Shown here piece by piece: positions 17,997 through 28,168 of a stretch of DNA of 64,000 nt (the stretch's first letter is position 1; every line of letters starts with the position of its first letter). The stretch is from CAVZZV01 sp963779845. Its GTDB lineage: Bacteria; Bacteroidota; Bacteroidia; Bacteroidales; GCA-2748055. Location: assembly GCA_963779845.1 (NCBI GenBank), contig CAVZZV010000005.1:124001-188000 (forward strand), given 5' to 3'. Under the pieces are notes generated by a model that did not search any database, was not told where the DNA came from, and was given only the letters and a program-made list of their open reading frames with translations. A program made the translations under genes and the position numbers.

Positions 17997-18608
17997 TCAT
18001 TTCACCAGAAAATTCAGCAATTTCACAATGCCCAAATACCCCTCCAGCCGGTCGCCAATCTTTACCGGCCCAACCCCTGAAGGGGTTCCTGTATAAATGA
18101 GGTCTCCGGTTTTTAAGGTCATAAACTGAGAAACATAGGCAATGATCCTGTCAACTGAAAAGATCATATCCGCAGTATTCCCTTTTTGCACAACAGATCC
18201 ATTTACATCGAGATGAAAGTCAAGTTGCTGGATTTGCCCACATTCAGTCAAGGGAATAAATTTACTGATGGGTGCAGAATAATCAAATCCCTTCGCAATC
18301 TCCCATGGCAAGCCCTTTTTTTTGCATTCTGCCTGCAGGTCACGGGCAGTGAAGTCAATTCCAAGTCCAATTTCACTGTAGTAACGATGGGCAAATTCAT
18401 GGGAAATGGAACGTCCCAGCCGGTTGATTCTAACAACAACCTCAATTTCATGATGAACATCCTCCGAAAAATCAGGGTAAAAGAATGGCCGGTTTCGAAT
18501 AACCAGAGCAGAATCTGGCTTTAAAAAGAAAACGGGATGATCGGGAAGCGGATTATTCAGCTCTTTGGCATGATCGACATAATTCCTGCCAATGCAAATG
18601 ATTTTCAT
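17997..18608 (-). CDS. Fumarylacetoacetate hydrolase family protein
   Basis: A 203-residue single-domain FAH protein. It starts with IICIGRNYVDHAKELNNP, followed by a metal-binding cluster (HHEIEVVVRI with two glutamates, then D in GIDFTARDLQ) and the C-terminal TGTPSGVGPVKIGD. Small FAH proteins act as acylpyruvate hydrolases or oxaloacetate decarboxylases. The exact substrate is not clear. In Bacteroidota this gene is often found near the exonuclease and dnaN genes, as here. Confidence 0.88.
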   Translation of the reverse strand: MKIICIGRNYVDHAKELNNPLPDHPVFFLKPDSALVIRNRPFFYPDFSEDVHHEIEVVVRINRLGRSISHEFAHRYYSEIGLGIDFTARDLQAECKKKGLPWEIAKGFDYSAPISKFIPLTECGQIQQLDFHLDVNGSVVQKGNTADMIFSVDRIIAYVSQFMTLKTGDLIYTGTPSGVGPVKIGDRLEGYLGIVKLLNFLVK

Positions 18609-18727
18609 TATTCAAATATTTTTTGATTCAGCATAAAAAAATGATTCATTAATTTCAAAAAAGTGGCAGGAAATACCCTTATCATTAAAAGATTTTATAA
18701 AATCAACAGGAGATCAAAATTTTCCAG

Positions 18728-19495
18728 CTACTTCTGGAATTTACGCAGCTTGATATTGGTGAGGACTTTCTTGGTATGCAAAGGAAAGTCGCCGTTCATT
18801 ATCCAGCTGTAGTAACCTTGATCCTTTTCCATAACTTCCTCTACCGATCTACCCTTATATTTTCCAAAATTAAATACTTCAATATTATCATCGTTATAGA
18901 TAATCCGTCCGGCAAAATCAACATTATTGGTATGAGTGGAAAAATCAGCCAGACTGGAAATATCATTCTTAAGATCGGGATACCGGTCAAGCTGCGCCTG
19001 TAGCACTTCATATGTTGCCCGTGTATCTGCCTCGGCACCATGAGCGTTGGTGAGTTCTTTGCCACAGTAAAACTGAAGGGCGGCAGAAAGTGTGCGCTGC
19101 TCCATTTTCATGAAAATGACCTGTACATCCACAAACTTTCGTTTCATTAAATCGATATCCACGTCAGCCCTTAAAAATTCTTCAGCCAGAAGGGGGATGT
19201 CAAATCGGATGGAATTATACCCCCCCAGGTCGCATCCTTCAATTTCACGGGCCAGGTTCCTGGCAATAGAAGCAAAGGTAGGTGCATTCTTTACCTGCTG
19301 GTCGGTTATGCCATGAATGGCAGTGACAGCAGGAGGTATAGGTATAGTCGGATTAATAAGCCAGGTTCTGGAGGTCTCATTCCCCTGAAGATCAATTTTG
19401 AGGTAGGAGAGTTCCACGATCCTGTCGCTCGCAATGTTTATTCCCGTGGTTTCAAGATCAAAAAAGATTATGGGGTTTTTCAGATTTAATTTCAT
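18728..19495 (-). CDS. DnaQ-like 3'-5' exonuclease
   Basis: A 255-residue protein with a DEDDh exonuclease domain (about 7-170): FFDLETTG holds the first Asp/Glu pair (D13, E15), GYNSIRFD the second Asp, and NAHGAEADTRAT the histidine and last Asp. The C-terminal 60 residues (VFNFGKYKGRSVEEV... and YYSWIMNGDFP) form the small extra module frequent in Bacteroidota relatives. It could act as a proofreading subunit or a general DNA/RNA trimming nuclease. It lies 135 bases downstream of dnaN on the same strand. Confidence 0.9.
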   Translation of the reverse strand: MKLNLKNPIIFFDLETTGINIASDRIVELSYLKIDLQGNETSRTWLINPTIPIPPAVTAIHGITDQQVKNAPTFASIARNLAREIEGCDLGGYNSIRFDIPLLAEEFLRADVDIDLMKRKFVDVQVIFMKMEQRTLSAALQFYCGKELTNAHGAEADTRATYEVLQAQLDRYPDLKNDISSLADFSTHTNNVDFAGRIIYNDDNIEVFNFGKYKGRSVEEVMEKDQGYYSWIMNGDFPLHTKKVLTNIKLRKFQK

Positions 19496-19630
19496 GTGGT
19501 GGGATTATGGAGACTTCTCAATCATTTTTTTATAAACAGAAAAAAGGGGTACCGGCAGACAAAAATGCACGATCACTGATACATTGAAAGTCAATCTATC
19601 TTACATTACAAACCCCTCCTCAGGAGGCTC

Positions 19631-20761
19631 TTATGAATTAATCATCATGGGCATTATTAACATGAGCAGATCTTCGTCATCGTTTTGCGGGTTCATGGGA
19701 AGAATCAACCCTGCCCTGGTCGGATCAGAAAGTTCAAGGATCACTTCATCGGTGGAAATATTCGAAAGGATCTCGATCAGAAAGACGGATTTAAACCCTA
19801 TTTCCATATCGTCTCCTTCATACTGGCAGTGGAGGTGTTCAATAGCAGATGTTGAAAAATCGATATCCTGAGCCGATACCTGCATCTGGTTTCCTTTCAA
19901 CCGAAGCTTCACTAAGTTACTGGCCTGATTGGAAAAGACCGCTACCCTGCGAAGGGAATTGTACAATTGTATCCTATCGATCACCAGTTTGTTCGGATTT
20001 TCCGTTGGAATAACGGTATTATAACTTGGATAATTTCCTTCTACCAGCCGGCATACCATTTTATAATTGGAAAGGGTAAAGGAGGCGTTCTTATTATCGA
20101 ATTCCAGTTTCACAAGCCCTTCTTCCCGGGGCAGGATGTTTTTCAATAAATTAGCAGGCTTTTTTGGCAATATGAATGAAGCAGAAGCTTCGGCTTTCCC
20201 GTCTTTTCGTTTATAGCGCACCAGTTTATGGGCATCGGAAGCAACAAATGTGAGGTCGTCCGGAGATATTTCCACGAAAATACCGTTCATGACCGGTCTC
20301 AGCTCATCGTCGGCCGTGGCAAATATGGCCTTGCTGATCCCGGAATATAACAATTCAGAATCAATGTCAAGGAAGAACTTATAATCCTCTTCGATGAGGG
20401 CCATTTTCGGAAATTCATCCGCATTTTGTCCAACAACCGTAAAACGCCCATTTTCCGAAATAATCACGATAGCCATTGTTTGCGTGTTTATTTCAAATGT
20501 CAGAGGCTGGTCGGAAAATTCCTTTAGGGTATCCATGAGAAGTTTCGCAGGAACGGCGATTTTCCCGGTATCGGAAACATTGTCAAGATGAATGGAGGTG
20601 ATGAGGGTTGTCTCCAAATCCGAGGCAGTAATCTGCAAATCGCTCTCTTCTAACGAGAAGAGAAAATTATCAAGGATGGGTAAGGTATTTTTGGAACTGA
20701 TAACCCTGCTGATTGAAAGCAAATGGTTAAGCAAGCCGGTACTGGAAACAACAAACTTCAT
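19631..20761 (-). CDS. dnaN: DNA polymerase III sliding clamp, beta subunit
   Basis: A 376-residue protein with the three-fold clamp architecture and typical segments: LLNHLLSISRVISSKNTLPILDNF at the start, RPVMNGIFVE, and the C-terminal LILPMNPQNDDE...LIMPMMINS tail. The dimer encircles DNA and tethers the replicative polymerase. As is usual in Bacteroidota it is not next to dnaA but in a cluster with gldFG and a DnaQ-like nuclease. Confidence 0.95.
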   Translation of the reverse strand: MKFVVSSTGLLNHLLSISRVISSKNTLPILDNFLFSLEESDLQITASDLETTLITSIHLDNVSDTGKIAVPAKLLMDTLKEFSDQPLTFEINTQTMAIVIISENGRFTVVGQNADEFPKMALIEEDYKFFLDIDSELLYSGISKAIFATADDELRPVMNGIFVEISPDDLTFVASDAHKLVRYKRKDGKAEASASFILPKKPANLLKNILPREEGLVKLEFDNKNASFTLSNYKMVCRLVEGNYPSYNTVIPTENPNKLVIDRIQLYNSLRRVAVFSNQASNLVKLRLKGNQMQVSAQDIDFSTSAIEHLHCQYEGDDMEIGFKSVFLIEILSNISTDEVILELSDPTRAGLILPMNPQNDDEDLLMLIMPMMINS

Positions 20762-20983
20762 AATTTACAGGTTTTAATTTTCTATAAAACAACAATTAAT
20801 GCAAACTGCCATTAAGGCAGGATTCCAAGAAAAAATTAAGCACTTATTAAAGGTAAATATGCTTATAAATCAATTATTTAAATATTTTTTATTCATTCTT
20901 AGAAATGACAACCAATAATACAAAAAAAATCCAATGAAATATGCATTTTTAATATTTATTTCATCCTTATTCTCAAAAACCTA

Positions 20984-21922
20984 TTATTTTATAAAATGGG
21001 AATAAGTCTGCATTAACAGATCAAGCATGATATACTTAACCACAAAAACCTCCTCTTTACCCTGCATGGTTAAATAGGCCCGGTAGAGATCAGCCTGTCC
21101 TTTCTCATTCAGGATGGACAAGATATTGAATTTAACAATCTCTCCGTCCGTTTTCTCAAGAGTAAAGGTATAATCAGGCCTCTCTTGGAATATTTTCTTC
21201 TTCAAGTCCTGATCGCTTATCATTTTTTCGAACCATATTTCATTAAAATAGCTGATATACATCAAAAGTTTCTCTTCACTTACCAGACTGTCCGGTACCC
21301 TCTTTCCATCCAGGTTTTTCAAGACAAGATTTTTGTTTCCTATTTCAATTATAAACCCATCTCCCCAGTCGGGCCGGGCATTTACTGTTATTTTTCTGAT
21401 ATCATCGGGCGATAGAGCAACAAGCACTTTTTCTATCCAATGCGCTTTATCCGTCGTCGTAATATCGGCGAACAGCGCTTGTGCTCCGCTTATCCCAACG
21501 AGATTGTATTTTTTGGCCCCTTTCAGATAAAGAATTTCTCCATACTCACCGGAAATTAGTTTATAATGAATGCTCCGGTTACCCATTCCAATGATGATAT
21601 CGCGGGCCGGAGACCTATCGGGTTTTGACCTGGTTTTGCCTTTGACAACAATATGTGAAAACGCGTAAAGAAAGTTGCTAAGGGCCACATCGTCTGCCTG
21701 GAATGAATGATTTACAAGCCATCCGTTCTTTTCATCTTTTTCGATGATAATCGTATCGCTGTCCATAATTGTGATCCGGTCTACCTTTGCCTTCTCTTGT
21801 AATGATGGATGGCTGGATGAGGGTTGATTGGTAAGGACACCATACCGTAACAGGAACAGGAGTAAACTAACGCTCAATACCAGCAGGAATGTAAAAAAGA
21901 TTTTTCTTTTCAATTTTGGCAA
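20984..21922 (-). CDS. DUF4340 membrane-anchored protein
   Basis: A 312-residue protein with one N-terminal membrane helix (KIFFTFLLVLSVSLLLFLLR) and a periplasmic region rich in short beta strands that matches DUF4340, a domain often encoded beside Gld-type ABC transporters. The apparent start is a TTG at 21920-21922; there is no in-frame ATG before the membrane helix. It may work with the GldF/GldG complex encoded upstream, but its role is not established. Confidence 0.7.
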   Translation of the reverse strand: MPKLKRKIFFTFLLVLSVSLLLFLLRYGVLTNQPSSSHPSLQEKAKVDRITIMDSDTIIIEKDEKNGWLVNHSFQADDVALSNFLYAFSHIVVKGKTRSKPDRSPARDIIIGMGNRSIHYKLISGEYGEILYLKGAKKYNLVGISGAQALFADITTTDKAHWIEKVLVALSPDDIRKITVNARPDWGDGFIIEIGNKNLVLKNLDGKRVPDSLVSEEKLLMYISYFNEIWFEKMISDQDLKKKIFQERPDYTFTLEKTDGEIVKFNILSILNEKGQADLYRAYLTMQGKEEVFVVKYIMLDLLMQTYSHFIK

Positions 21923-21973
21923 GGATTTTTGAACACAAACTCAAAGATAACAAATTCATTGGTTCCTTTAAAT

Positions 21974-22822
21974 TCAGATTTTCTCAGTATCCTGTTCACC
22001 AATTAGGTAAAGCATCAAAAAAGGAATACAAAAAATGAAATAGGAAATATCGATTTTGCTTTGCATGAATGCCCATTCAAGACCTACACGGGAAATATGA
22101 TATAACGAATAGATCAATACCCCAATAAATAAACTCAGTCCGCTATAAAAAAACTTAGCGTGGCTGTTCTTCACGAAGAAACTGAGCACTATGGTTATCG
22201 AAATAAAAATCACCGTGTAGGACAAAGGAACAAGAAAAGTAGATTGAATAATGAACGGATTCATTTGACAGAATTCGTCCGGAAAAAAAACGATGAAGGG
22301 CACAAAGGAAAGGAGAAAGCTTAAGATGGCAATACCACTGAAGACAAAAAAACTTCCAGGTCTGATTTTCCTTTGAAACAATATTGGAAAAAAGTAAATG
22401 ATATAGGGCATGATGTAAACACTTCTTGTGGAGAGCATCAGACCACTCAGAATGGCCGGAATAATAAATCCACCCCCACCCAAGCGAAGTTTCTTCTCCG
22501 CAAAAACCAGGACAAGTAATGTCAAAACTGTATAAGTAAGCACATTACTTCTCACCGCAATCTCCCAGTAAGCGAAGCTTGATGTGATCAGATAAATCAG
22601 TAAAAATCCTTTATCAGCATGACTTCCGGAGGACCTTTTTATCAGGATAATTAAAAGGATATAACCTGCAACACTCAGGATATTTAATTCACCGATAAAA
22701 TAAAAAGGCATGGCAATCAAAAAATAAACGGGCATGGGTCCAGGGTAATTTCCCATATGACCTGATGAACGCACCTTTTTATCACCAGCCAATTTGAAAC
22801 TGCCGCAATACCTTTCAATCAA
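21974..22822 (-). pseudogene. 5'-truncated polytopic membrane protein (GT-C-like)
   Basis: The frame encodes about eight hydrophobic segments over 282 residues and ends normally. The N-terminus looks wrong: it opens at a TTG just after an in-frame stop, and the first 38 residues (IERYCGSFKLAGDKK... NYPGPMPVYF) resemble an internal loop of a dolichyl-type mannosyltransferase or DUF2029 protein, not a start. The first membrane helix and acidic catalytic loop expected for GT-C enzymes are missing. The stop of gldG lies only 36 bases upstream, leaving no room for the missing part. Confidence 0.5.
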
Positions 22823-22858
22823 ATTAGCCCTATTTCACTCCTGACCTATTGGAAACCC

Positions 22859-24586
22859 CTATTGACGTCCAAATTTTCTTTTGCGAACGACTGAATAGAT
22901 AATCCCAAAAACAATCACCAAAATGACCGGAACCAAAACATTGAAAACCTGCCACCATAACCTTACCGAGCTAAACCGGAGCCTTCCATGATCCAACAAC
23001 CGTAACTTGTGTTCCCTTCCTCTCAACTCAATTAAATCTGCATCATCGGTCATGAAATTGATCACATTCATAACGAAATCTTTGTTCCCGTATGTTTGCC
23101 TTGTATCCTTATCGTACCCAAGAGGGAGGGGAACCGTATCCCTTCCGCTTATATTGACCTCATTACGCACTAAATCTCCGTCTCCGGCAAGGAAAACCAT
23201 TGTTTCCAAAGATTTATTTCTTTTCTCGTAAGTGCCCATCCTGACAGAGGCAGGAACACCATAATTGGCATAGAAAGAGGGAAACTGTCCCTGGGCAAGT
23301 ATGGCTATAGGAAGTCTGGATTTATTGTATTGTCCAAAATCGGGCGGACGGGTTATTTCATCCATAAAGATAAATGAAGGATTTTGAATTAGGGCTGAAG
23401 TGTCTGAAGAAGAAAGGATTACGGAACGGGAGACCCCTTCCGGGGCGATATTCGTTGTATCGAGGGCACTCACATACTCTGCCTTTATGTAGTTAAGACC
23501 CTTCGTCAGCGGATTGTCCGGTAAGGCTGAGATTAAAGGATAGTAAACCCAGGGGAGCAAATTCATCGTAGGTTGCTGATCGTTGACTGAGGTCTGCACT
23601 CTTACATAATTGGCCTGGGCATCCTTGATCAGGTTATAGTCGATTTTAAACCCATATTTGAATAAAAGATCGTATAGGTTAAGATCCAGAAAAGTCGTGT
23701 AGGTGAGACCCGAGGAAAGACTGTCGGCATTGGCCTGTACCGGATCAAGAAAAAAGAGGGCTTTCCCTCCATGCATGATGTATTGGTCCAGAACGAATTT
23801 ATCCCTCTCAGAAAACGGCTTTAATGGCTGGGCAATAATGATGGCCTTGTATTCCATCAGATTGGGCAGGTTCCCGTCAATCCGTTCCCACTTCACATCA
23901 AAAAACAAACTTAATTCCTTGCCCAGATCATAAGTCTGTAGAAAATCCAGTTCATTCTGCCCACGGATGAAAGCAATTTTTTCAATGCTTTCCCGGGTCA
24001 GACTATGTATCGCCTGAATGAATTCGTATTCAAGGGTTTGTACCGAATTACTGAGATTGACCTGATAAGCCAGTCCCGGATTGTTTTTCAAGAGGTTTAC
24101 CGGAAATTCAATCCCTTTATAACTAATGATAGCCCCCGGGAAAATAATTTTGGTCGAAAGGCCGCCTTCTTTGTCTTTGATTTTGACATCGGTAAGTTTT
24201 AATCCTTTATTGGCCAGCTCTTTCATTACCCTGTTCCTCTCAGCAACTTCTTCAATCTCATATAAATTAACAAATTCATATTCCAGATTGCTTCCCCCGT
24301 ATGCTTTAAAATCGTCAAGCTTTTCTTTGATGTCCTGTCTGAAACGGAGGAACTCGGCGGGTAAATCCCCATCAAGATATACCTTAATGTATACTATATC
24401 GTCAAGGTCACGGAGAATTTCACGACTGCCTTTTCCCAGGGAGAACCGGTGTTCAGCGCTTAAGTCCAGCCTGAAAAACTTTAGGCTTCCCAATATATTT
24501 ACAGCTAATACCAGGGCAAATACCATTAAGAGTCCGGTAATATGCTTTCTTTGCAGAGAGGCTCGTTTTTGGTTTGTTTTTACCAT
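22859..24586 (-). CDS. gldG: Gliding-associated ABC substrate-binding protein GldG
   Basis: A 575-residue protein if started at the ATG at 24584-24586, which overlaps the gldF stop by a few bases; a longer in-frame start would overlap gldF by about 60 bases. It has one N-terminal membrane helix (ITGLLMVFALVLAVNILG), a large periplasmic part with the ABC-type uncharacterised (DUF4350/Gld) fold, and a C-terminal membrane helix (VLVPVILVIVFGIIYSVV). GldG works with permease GldF and an ATPase (GldA, not in this window). It is needed for gliding in some Bacteroidota, with unknown substrate. Confidence 0.9.
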   Translation of the reverse strand: MVKTNQKRASLQRKHITGLLMVFALVLAVNILGSLKFFRLDLSAEHRFSLGKGSREILRDLDDIVYIKVYLDGDLPAEFLRFRQDIKEKLDDFKAYGGSNLEYEFVNLYEIEEVAERNRVMKELANKGLKLTDVKIKDKEGGLSTKIIFPGAIISYKGIEFPVNLLKNNPGLAYQVNLSNSVQTLEYEFIQAIHSLTRESIEKIAFIRGQNELDFLQTYDLGKELSLFFDVKWERIDGNLPNLMEYKAIIIAQPLKPFSERDKFVLDQYIMHGGKALFFLDPVQANADSLSSGLTYTTFLDLNLYDLLFKYGFKIDYNLIKDAQANYVRVQTSVNDQQPTMNLLPWVYYPLISALPDNPLTKGLNYIKAEYVSALDTTNIAPEGVSRSVILSSSDTSALIQNPSFIFMDEITRPPDFGQYNKSRLPIAILAQGQFPSFYANYGVPASVRMGTYEKRNKSLETMVFLAGDGDLVRNEVNISGRDTVPLPLGYDKDTRQTYGNKDFVMNVINFMTDDADLIELRGREHKLRLLDHGRLRFSSVRLWWQVFNVLVPVILVIVFGIIYSVVRKRKFGRQ

Positions 24587-25311
24587 TTTCGGCTGACAAG
24601 GATTAAACGGGTGAGGTAAAGAAATAAAAAAATCGAGCTGCAAAAATAAATAATATCACGGCTGTCGACCACTCCACGGGATATTGACCGGTAATGGTAA
24701 TCAATTCCCAAAACTTCCACTATATATCCCCAGGTGGCCGCGTTTATAGCTTGAGAAATAAAGCTGAAGCCCAGGTAACACAGGAAACTGAAAAAAACCG
24801 AAAGAATAAAAGCCACCACCTGGTTTTCAGTAACAGAGGATGAAAAAACGCCGATGGCAGCATAAATGCCCCCCAGGAATATCAATCCGATATAGGATCC
24901 CCACACTGCTCCGGAATCGATGTTGCCTACCGGGCTTCCAAGTCTGTAAACGGAAAAATAATAAATCAGGGTTGGAAGGATGGAAACAATCACCAGCACC
25001 CATGCCGCTAAAAATTTAGCAGTTGAAATCTGTATTTCATTAATCGGACGGGTAAAAAGCAGCTCGATGGTGCCGGAACTCTTTTCTCCGGCAAACATCC
25101 GCATAGTGATCGCCGGGACAAGAAAAAGGAAAACCCACGGGGCAAGGGCAAAAAGGGTATCCAGACTGGCATAGCCTCCATCGATGATATTCATCTGCCC
25201 TTTAAAGACCCACATAAACAAGCCGTTGAGAAGAAGGAAGCATATGATGACCACATAGCCCGTAAAAGAATTGAAAAATCCACCAAGTTCTTTTTTAAAT
25301 AGTGTCCACAT
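24580..25311 (-). CDS. gldF: Gliding-associated ABC permease GldF
   Basis: A 243-residue ABC-2 type permease with six predicted membrane helices, close to the usual GldF size. The conserved AGEKSSGTIELLFTRPI segment sits after the second helix near residue 73. It forms a membrane complex with GldG, encoded immediately downstream with overlapping reading frames. The cognate ATPase gene is missing from this region. Confidence 0.9.
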   Translation of the reverse strand: MWTLFKKELGGFFNSFTGYVVIICFLLLNGLFMWVFKGQMNIIDGGYASLDTLFALAPWVFLFLVPAITMRMFAGEKSSGTIELLFTRPINEIQISTAKFLAAWVLVIVSILPTLIYYFSVYRLGSPVGNIDSGAVWGSYIGLIFLGGIYAAIGVFSSSVTENQVVAFILSVFFSFLCYLGFSFISQAINAATWGYIVEVLGIDYHYRSISRGVVDSRDIIYFCSSIFLFLYLTRLILVSRKW

Positions 25312-25327
25312 CGCGGTATTATTTTTT

Positions 25328-26497
25328 TTATCTCAATTCCAGAGGAACTTGTGAGACCGGGAGATCATCAATATTAATAACTTTAATCTGATAAAAATAA
25401 AATTGAAGAATATCTGAATAAGAATAGCCCTCGTTGGCCATTTGCATTGCCCCTTCCTGGCTTAATCCAATCCCATGCCCATAACCCCTTCCTTTAATAA
25501 GGATCGAATCTCCCTTTTCCTCCATATCAAAGAATGTGGATTTCAAATCGAAATCCTTGCGGATCATGGACAAAGAAAGAGAATCTTTCCCCAAGACGAA
25601 ATATTTTTGCCGGTGAATTTGAGTGATCAGGGGCGTCGTACCAATTGCTTTTTTATCCGGTTTGAAGCCTTTGTTTTTGAGATAATCCTTCCATTCTTCC
25701 AGGCTTATGGTTTTCAGCCACGATGCATTTCTTCTTCCTTCAGAAAAAGGATCAATGATGGCCTGGAGATAATCATGGTCTTCAGGCCAGATATCCCCTG
25801 CTCTTTGCGTTTCCCCTCCGCTGTTGGAATGATAAACGGGATCAATAAGCCTGCTGTAAATATCGGTTAAAACGAGGTTGTGTGTTGAAAGTATCGCATG
25901 CATTATGGCAGGATTTTCATCACTGATTCCGTTATAGACCTGACAATGAACCTCATCACAAAGGTTGAACCCCTCCTCCGAATGCCGCATCCAGTTTTTC
26001 AGAGCATAGGTCCTGCAGATTATAGACTGAGCTTTGTATAATTCATCCTCCTCGACAGGACCAACCTCTGCCTCAACCACCCCGGCAAGATAATTATCCA
26101 TCTCGGTCTCATTTATTATCTGAATTATTTCATGTTCAATGTTGATTCTGAAATTTCCACTGTAACTTTCAGGGTCGAGGGATGGCTCAACGGGCTTTAT
26201 CCTGCATTCGCTCTTGAAAACAGCTTCCCGGATAACCAGATCAGGAAAAGAACCGAAATCTTTGTCTGCTCCACGAAGGTTTATCATGCCATCATGTAAA
26301 CGCATATAATAAATTTCTCCGGGGATTAGATTCACTAGTGTATCGCCCCCCGAGAGAAAAGTGAATTCCCCCTTAATGCAATGGAGGGTAAATGAAGTTA
26401 CCAGATGGTTATAGAATAAACCGATCCTTATCTTCTGTGCTCCAAGAGAAAAAGAAAAAAAGATGAAAAGACAGAATAGGATTATTTTCCCTCTCAT
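25328..26497 (-). CDS. SpoIID/LytB-domain secreted protein
   Basis: A 389-residue protein with a signal peptide ending near residue 20 and a SpoIID domain from about 145. Diagnostic are NYLAGVVEAEVGP, AQSIICRTYAL, HSNSGGETQRAGDIW and GRGYGHGIGLSQEGA. SpoIID enzymes are lytic transglycosylases that act on peptidoglycan, and the glutamate in VEAEVGP would be the catalytic residue. In Bacteroidota such proteins are presumed to remodel the cell wall. It precedes gldF by only 16 bases. Confidence 0.85.
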   Translation of the reverse strand: MRGKIILFCLFIFFSFSLGAQKIRIGLFYNHLVTSFTLHCIKGEFTFLSGGDTLVNLIPGEIYYMRLHDGMINLRGADKDFGSFPDLVIREAVFKSECRIKPVEPSLDPESYSGNFRINIEHEIIQIINETEMDNYLAGVVEAEVGPVEEDELYKAQSIICRTYALKNWMRHSEEGFNLCDEVHCQVYNGISDENPAIMHAILSTHNLVLTDIYSRLIDPVYHSNSGGETQRAGDIWPEDHDYLQAIIDPFSEGRRNASWLKTISLEEWKDYLKNKGFKPDKKAIGTTPLITQIHRQKYFVLGKDSLSLSMIRKDFDLKSTFFDMEEKGDSILIKGRGYGHGIGLSQEGAMQMANEGYSYSDILQFYFYQIKVINIDDLPVSQVPLELR

Positions 26498-26564
26498 TGG
26501 TATTTAAAGCTATGAATGTTCATGAATCTTTTAAAGCTGATGTTTGTCAAGGTACTCATTTTCA

Positions 26565-27674
26565 TTACTTCCGGATATTTATCGCTTCGACGATCTTTGC
26601 CGCCACCCGGGCTGAACTTCCTGCTCCTCCAAGTTTCGTAAGGATATCCATATAACCATCGAGCATTTTTTGTTTGTAATCTTTCTGATTAATAATACGA
26701 CTGAGCTCATTCCGGATATCGCGTACAAGGTTTTTCTGGAGTAATTCTTTGACCACTTCCCTTCCGGCAATAAGGTTAACAAGTGAAAAGAATCGAAGGT
26801 TAACTACAAGCCTGCCAATTTCATACTGAAGGGGATTCGTTTTATAGACCACCACCTGCGGCACCTTGAATATAGCAGTCTCCAGCGTTGCCGTTCCCGA
26901 AGTTACCACAGCGAGTCCTGCCTGGGATAAAAGAGCATATGTCCGGTTCTCTGCAATTTTAACATCCCTTCCCGCTAATAAAGATTGATAGAAGGAGAGG
27001 TCGATATTCCGGGAACCAGCGATTACACGCTGGAATTGAGTAAATTCGTCGGTGCCCTTAAGTATTTCAGGCAGACAACGGGATATTTCATGAATCCGGC
27101 TGCCCGCCAGGATTGCAAGAACAGGCCTGTCCGCCTCTACCCCCTCCAGCCCCGCTGGGTCCTCCCTGAAATTTTCCACCGCATCCATGAGGGGATTGCC
27201 GAGGTATTCCACATTGAGACCCCGTGAATTAAAATATTCTTCTTCAAATGGAAGGATCGGAAAAACTATATCCGTGAATTTACGCAGTTTTTTGAGCCTC
27301 GATTTTTTCCAGGCCCAGACTTTGGGAGGGATATAATAAAATACCCTGAATTGATTCCTTTTTGCAAATTCAGCAATCCTGAGGTTGAATCCGGCCGAGT
27401 CGACCAGTATTACGGCATCGGGAGACCATGAAAGCAGATCAGATTTGCAAAGTTTAAGGTTCCGGGAGATCGTTCCAATATTGGCCAGAACATCTACCAC
27501 TCCCATGAAAGCCATTTCCCGATAATGTTTCACCAGGGTTCCCCCTTCCTTGAGCATCAACTCGCCGCCAAAAAACCGAAAGGAGACGGAGGCATCAAGC
27601 TTTTTTAACTCCTTCATTAAAGCAGATGCATGCAAATCCCCGGAGGCCTCTCCTGCGATCAGGTAATACTTCAT
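26565..27674 (-). CDS. lpxB: Lipid-A-disaccharide synthase
   Basis: A 369-residue GT19 enzyme. The signature YLIAGEASGDLHAS opens the protein, followed by FFGGELMLKEGG, the LVDSAGFNLR segment, and the UDP-binding part with LAGSRIHEIS near 195. The C-terminal half holds VVTSGTATLETAI. It joins UDP-2,3-diacylglucosamine and lipid X to form the disaccharide of lipid A at the inner membrane. Downstream genes are on the same strand. Confidence 0.95.
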   Translation of the reverse strand: MKYYLIAGEASGDLHASALMKELKKLDASVSFRFFGGELMLKEGGTLVKHYREMAFMGVVDVLANIGTISRNLKLCKSDLLSWSPDAVILVDSAGFNLRIAEFAKRNQFRVFYYIPPKVWAWKKSRLKKLRKFTDIVFPILPFEEEYFNSRGLNVEYLGNPLMDAVENFREDPAGLEGVEADRPVLAILAGSRIHEISRCLPEILKGTDEFTQFQRVIAGSRNIDLSFYQSLLAGRDVKIAENRTYALLSQAGLAVVTSGTATLETAIFKVPQVVVYKTNPLQYEIGRLVVNLRFFSLVNLIAGREVVKELLQKNLVRDIRNELSRIINQKDYKQKMLDGYMDILTKLGGAGSSARVAAKIVEAINIRK

Positions 27675-27738
27675 GGTTTTAATTATCCTCTGTTTTTAGG
27701 TCTTTGAGGCAAATATAGCCGTACAAATTTAATAAATC

Positions 27739-28053
27739 TTATCCAATAAACCTGAAAGTCAGAATGACCGAACCAAGCACAAACATGGAGAACAAAACAC
27801 CCCGGGAAGAGGACATTTTATTCATCCAGATGAAAACGAAAAACAGCAAAAGATTAGGAATAATGCAGAGACTCATCAATTGCGAAAGCACCCCTTTCCC
27901 CTGGAGGATTTCCAGGTAATGAAAGACACCCATATCACCATTTTTAATTATTATGACAATCGAGAAAACAATAACAGGAAGGAGAATTCCGCTGATGGTG
28001 CCAGTATAAATAGAATCAGGGTTTATTTTTTTGGTCATAGGTAAATGGATCAT
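27739..28053 (-). CDS. Small integral membrane protein, unknown function
   Basis: A 104-residue protein with three hydrophobic helices: ISGILLPVIVFSIVIII, LMSLCIIPNLLLFFVFIW and GVLFSMFVLGSVILTFRFIG. Its position between surE and lpxB is a familiar arrangement in Bacteroidota, but I know of no assigned function. A second in-frame ATG at 28038 could be the start. Confidence 0.65.
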   Translation of the reverse strand: MIHLPMTKKINPDSIYTGTISGILLPVIVFSIVIIIKNGDMGVFHYLEILQGKGVLSQLMSLCIIPNLLLFFVFIWMNKMSSSRGVLFSMFVLGSVILTFRFIG

Positions 28054-28168
28054 ATACTATTTCCGACATTCTGTTGATATAATATGACGAACCCGCATCA
28101 CCTAAGGCATTTTATGCATTTTGCGGTTTATTGTAGCCGGATTAATTATTCCTGCAGTTAAACGATCC

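Noticed and set aside
22859..25311. Complete Gld ABC transporter locus
   Set aside because: GldF and GldG are here, but no ATPase (GldA) gene is next to them, so the complex is not fully encoded in the window.
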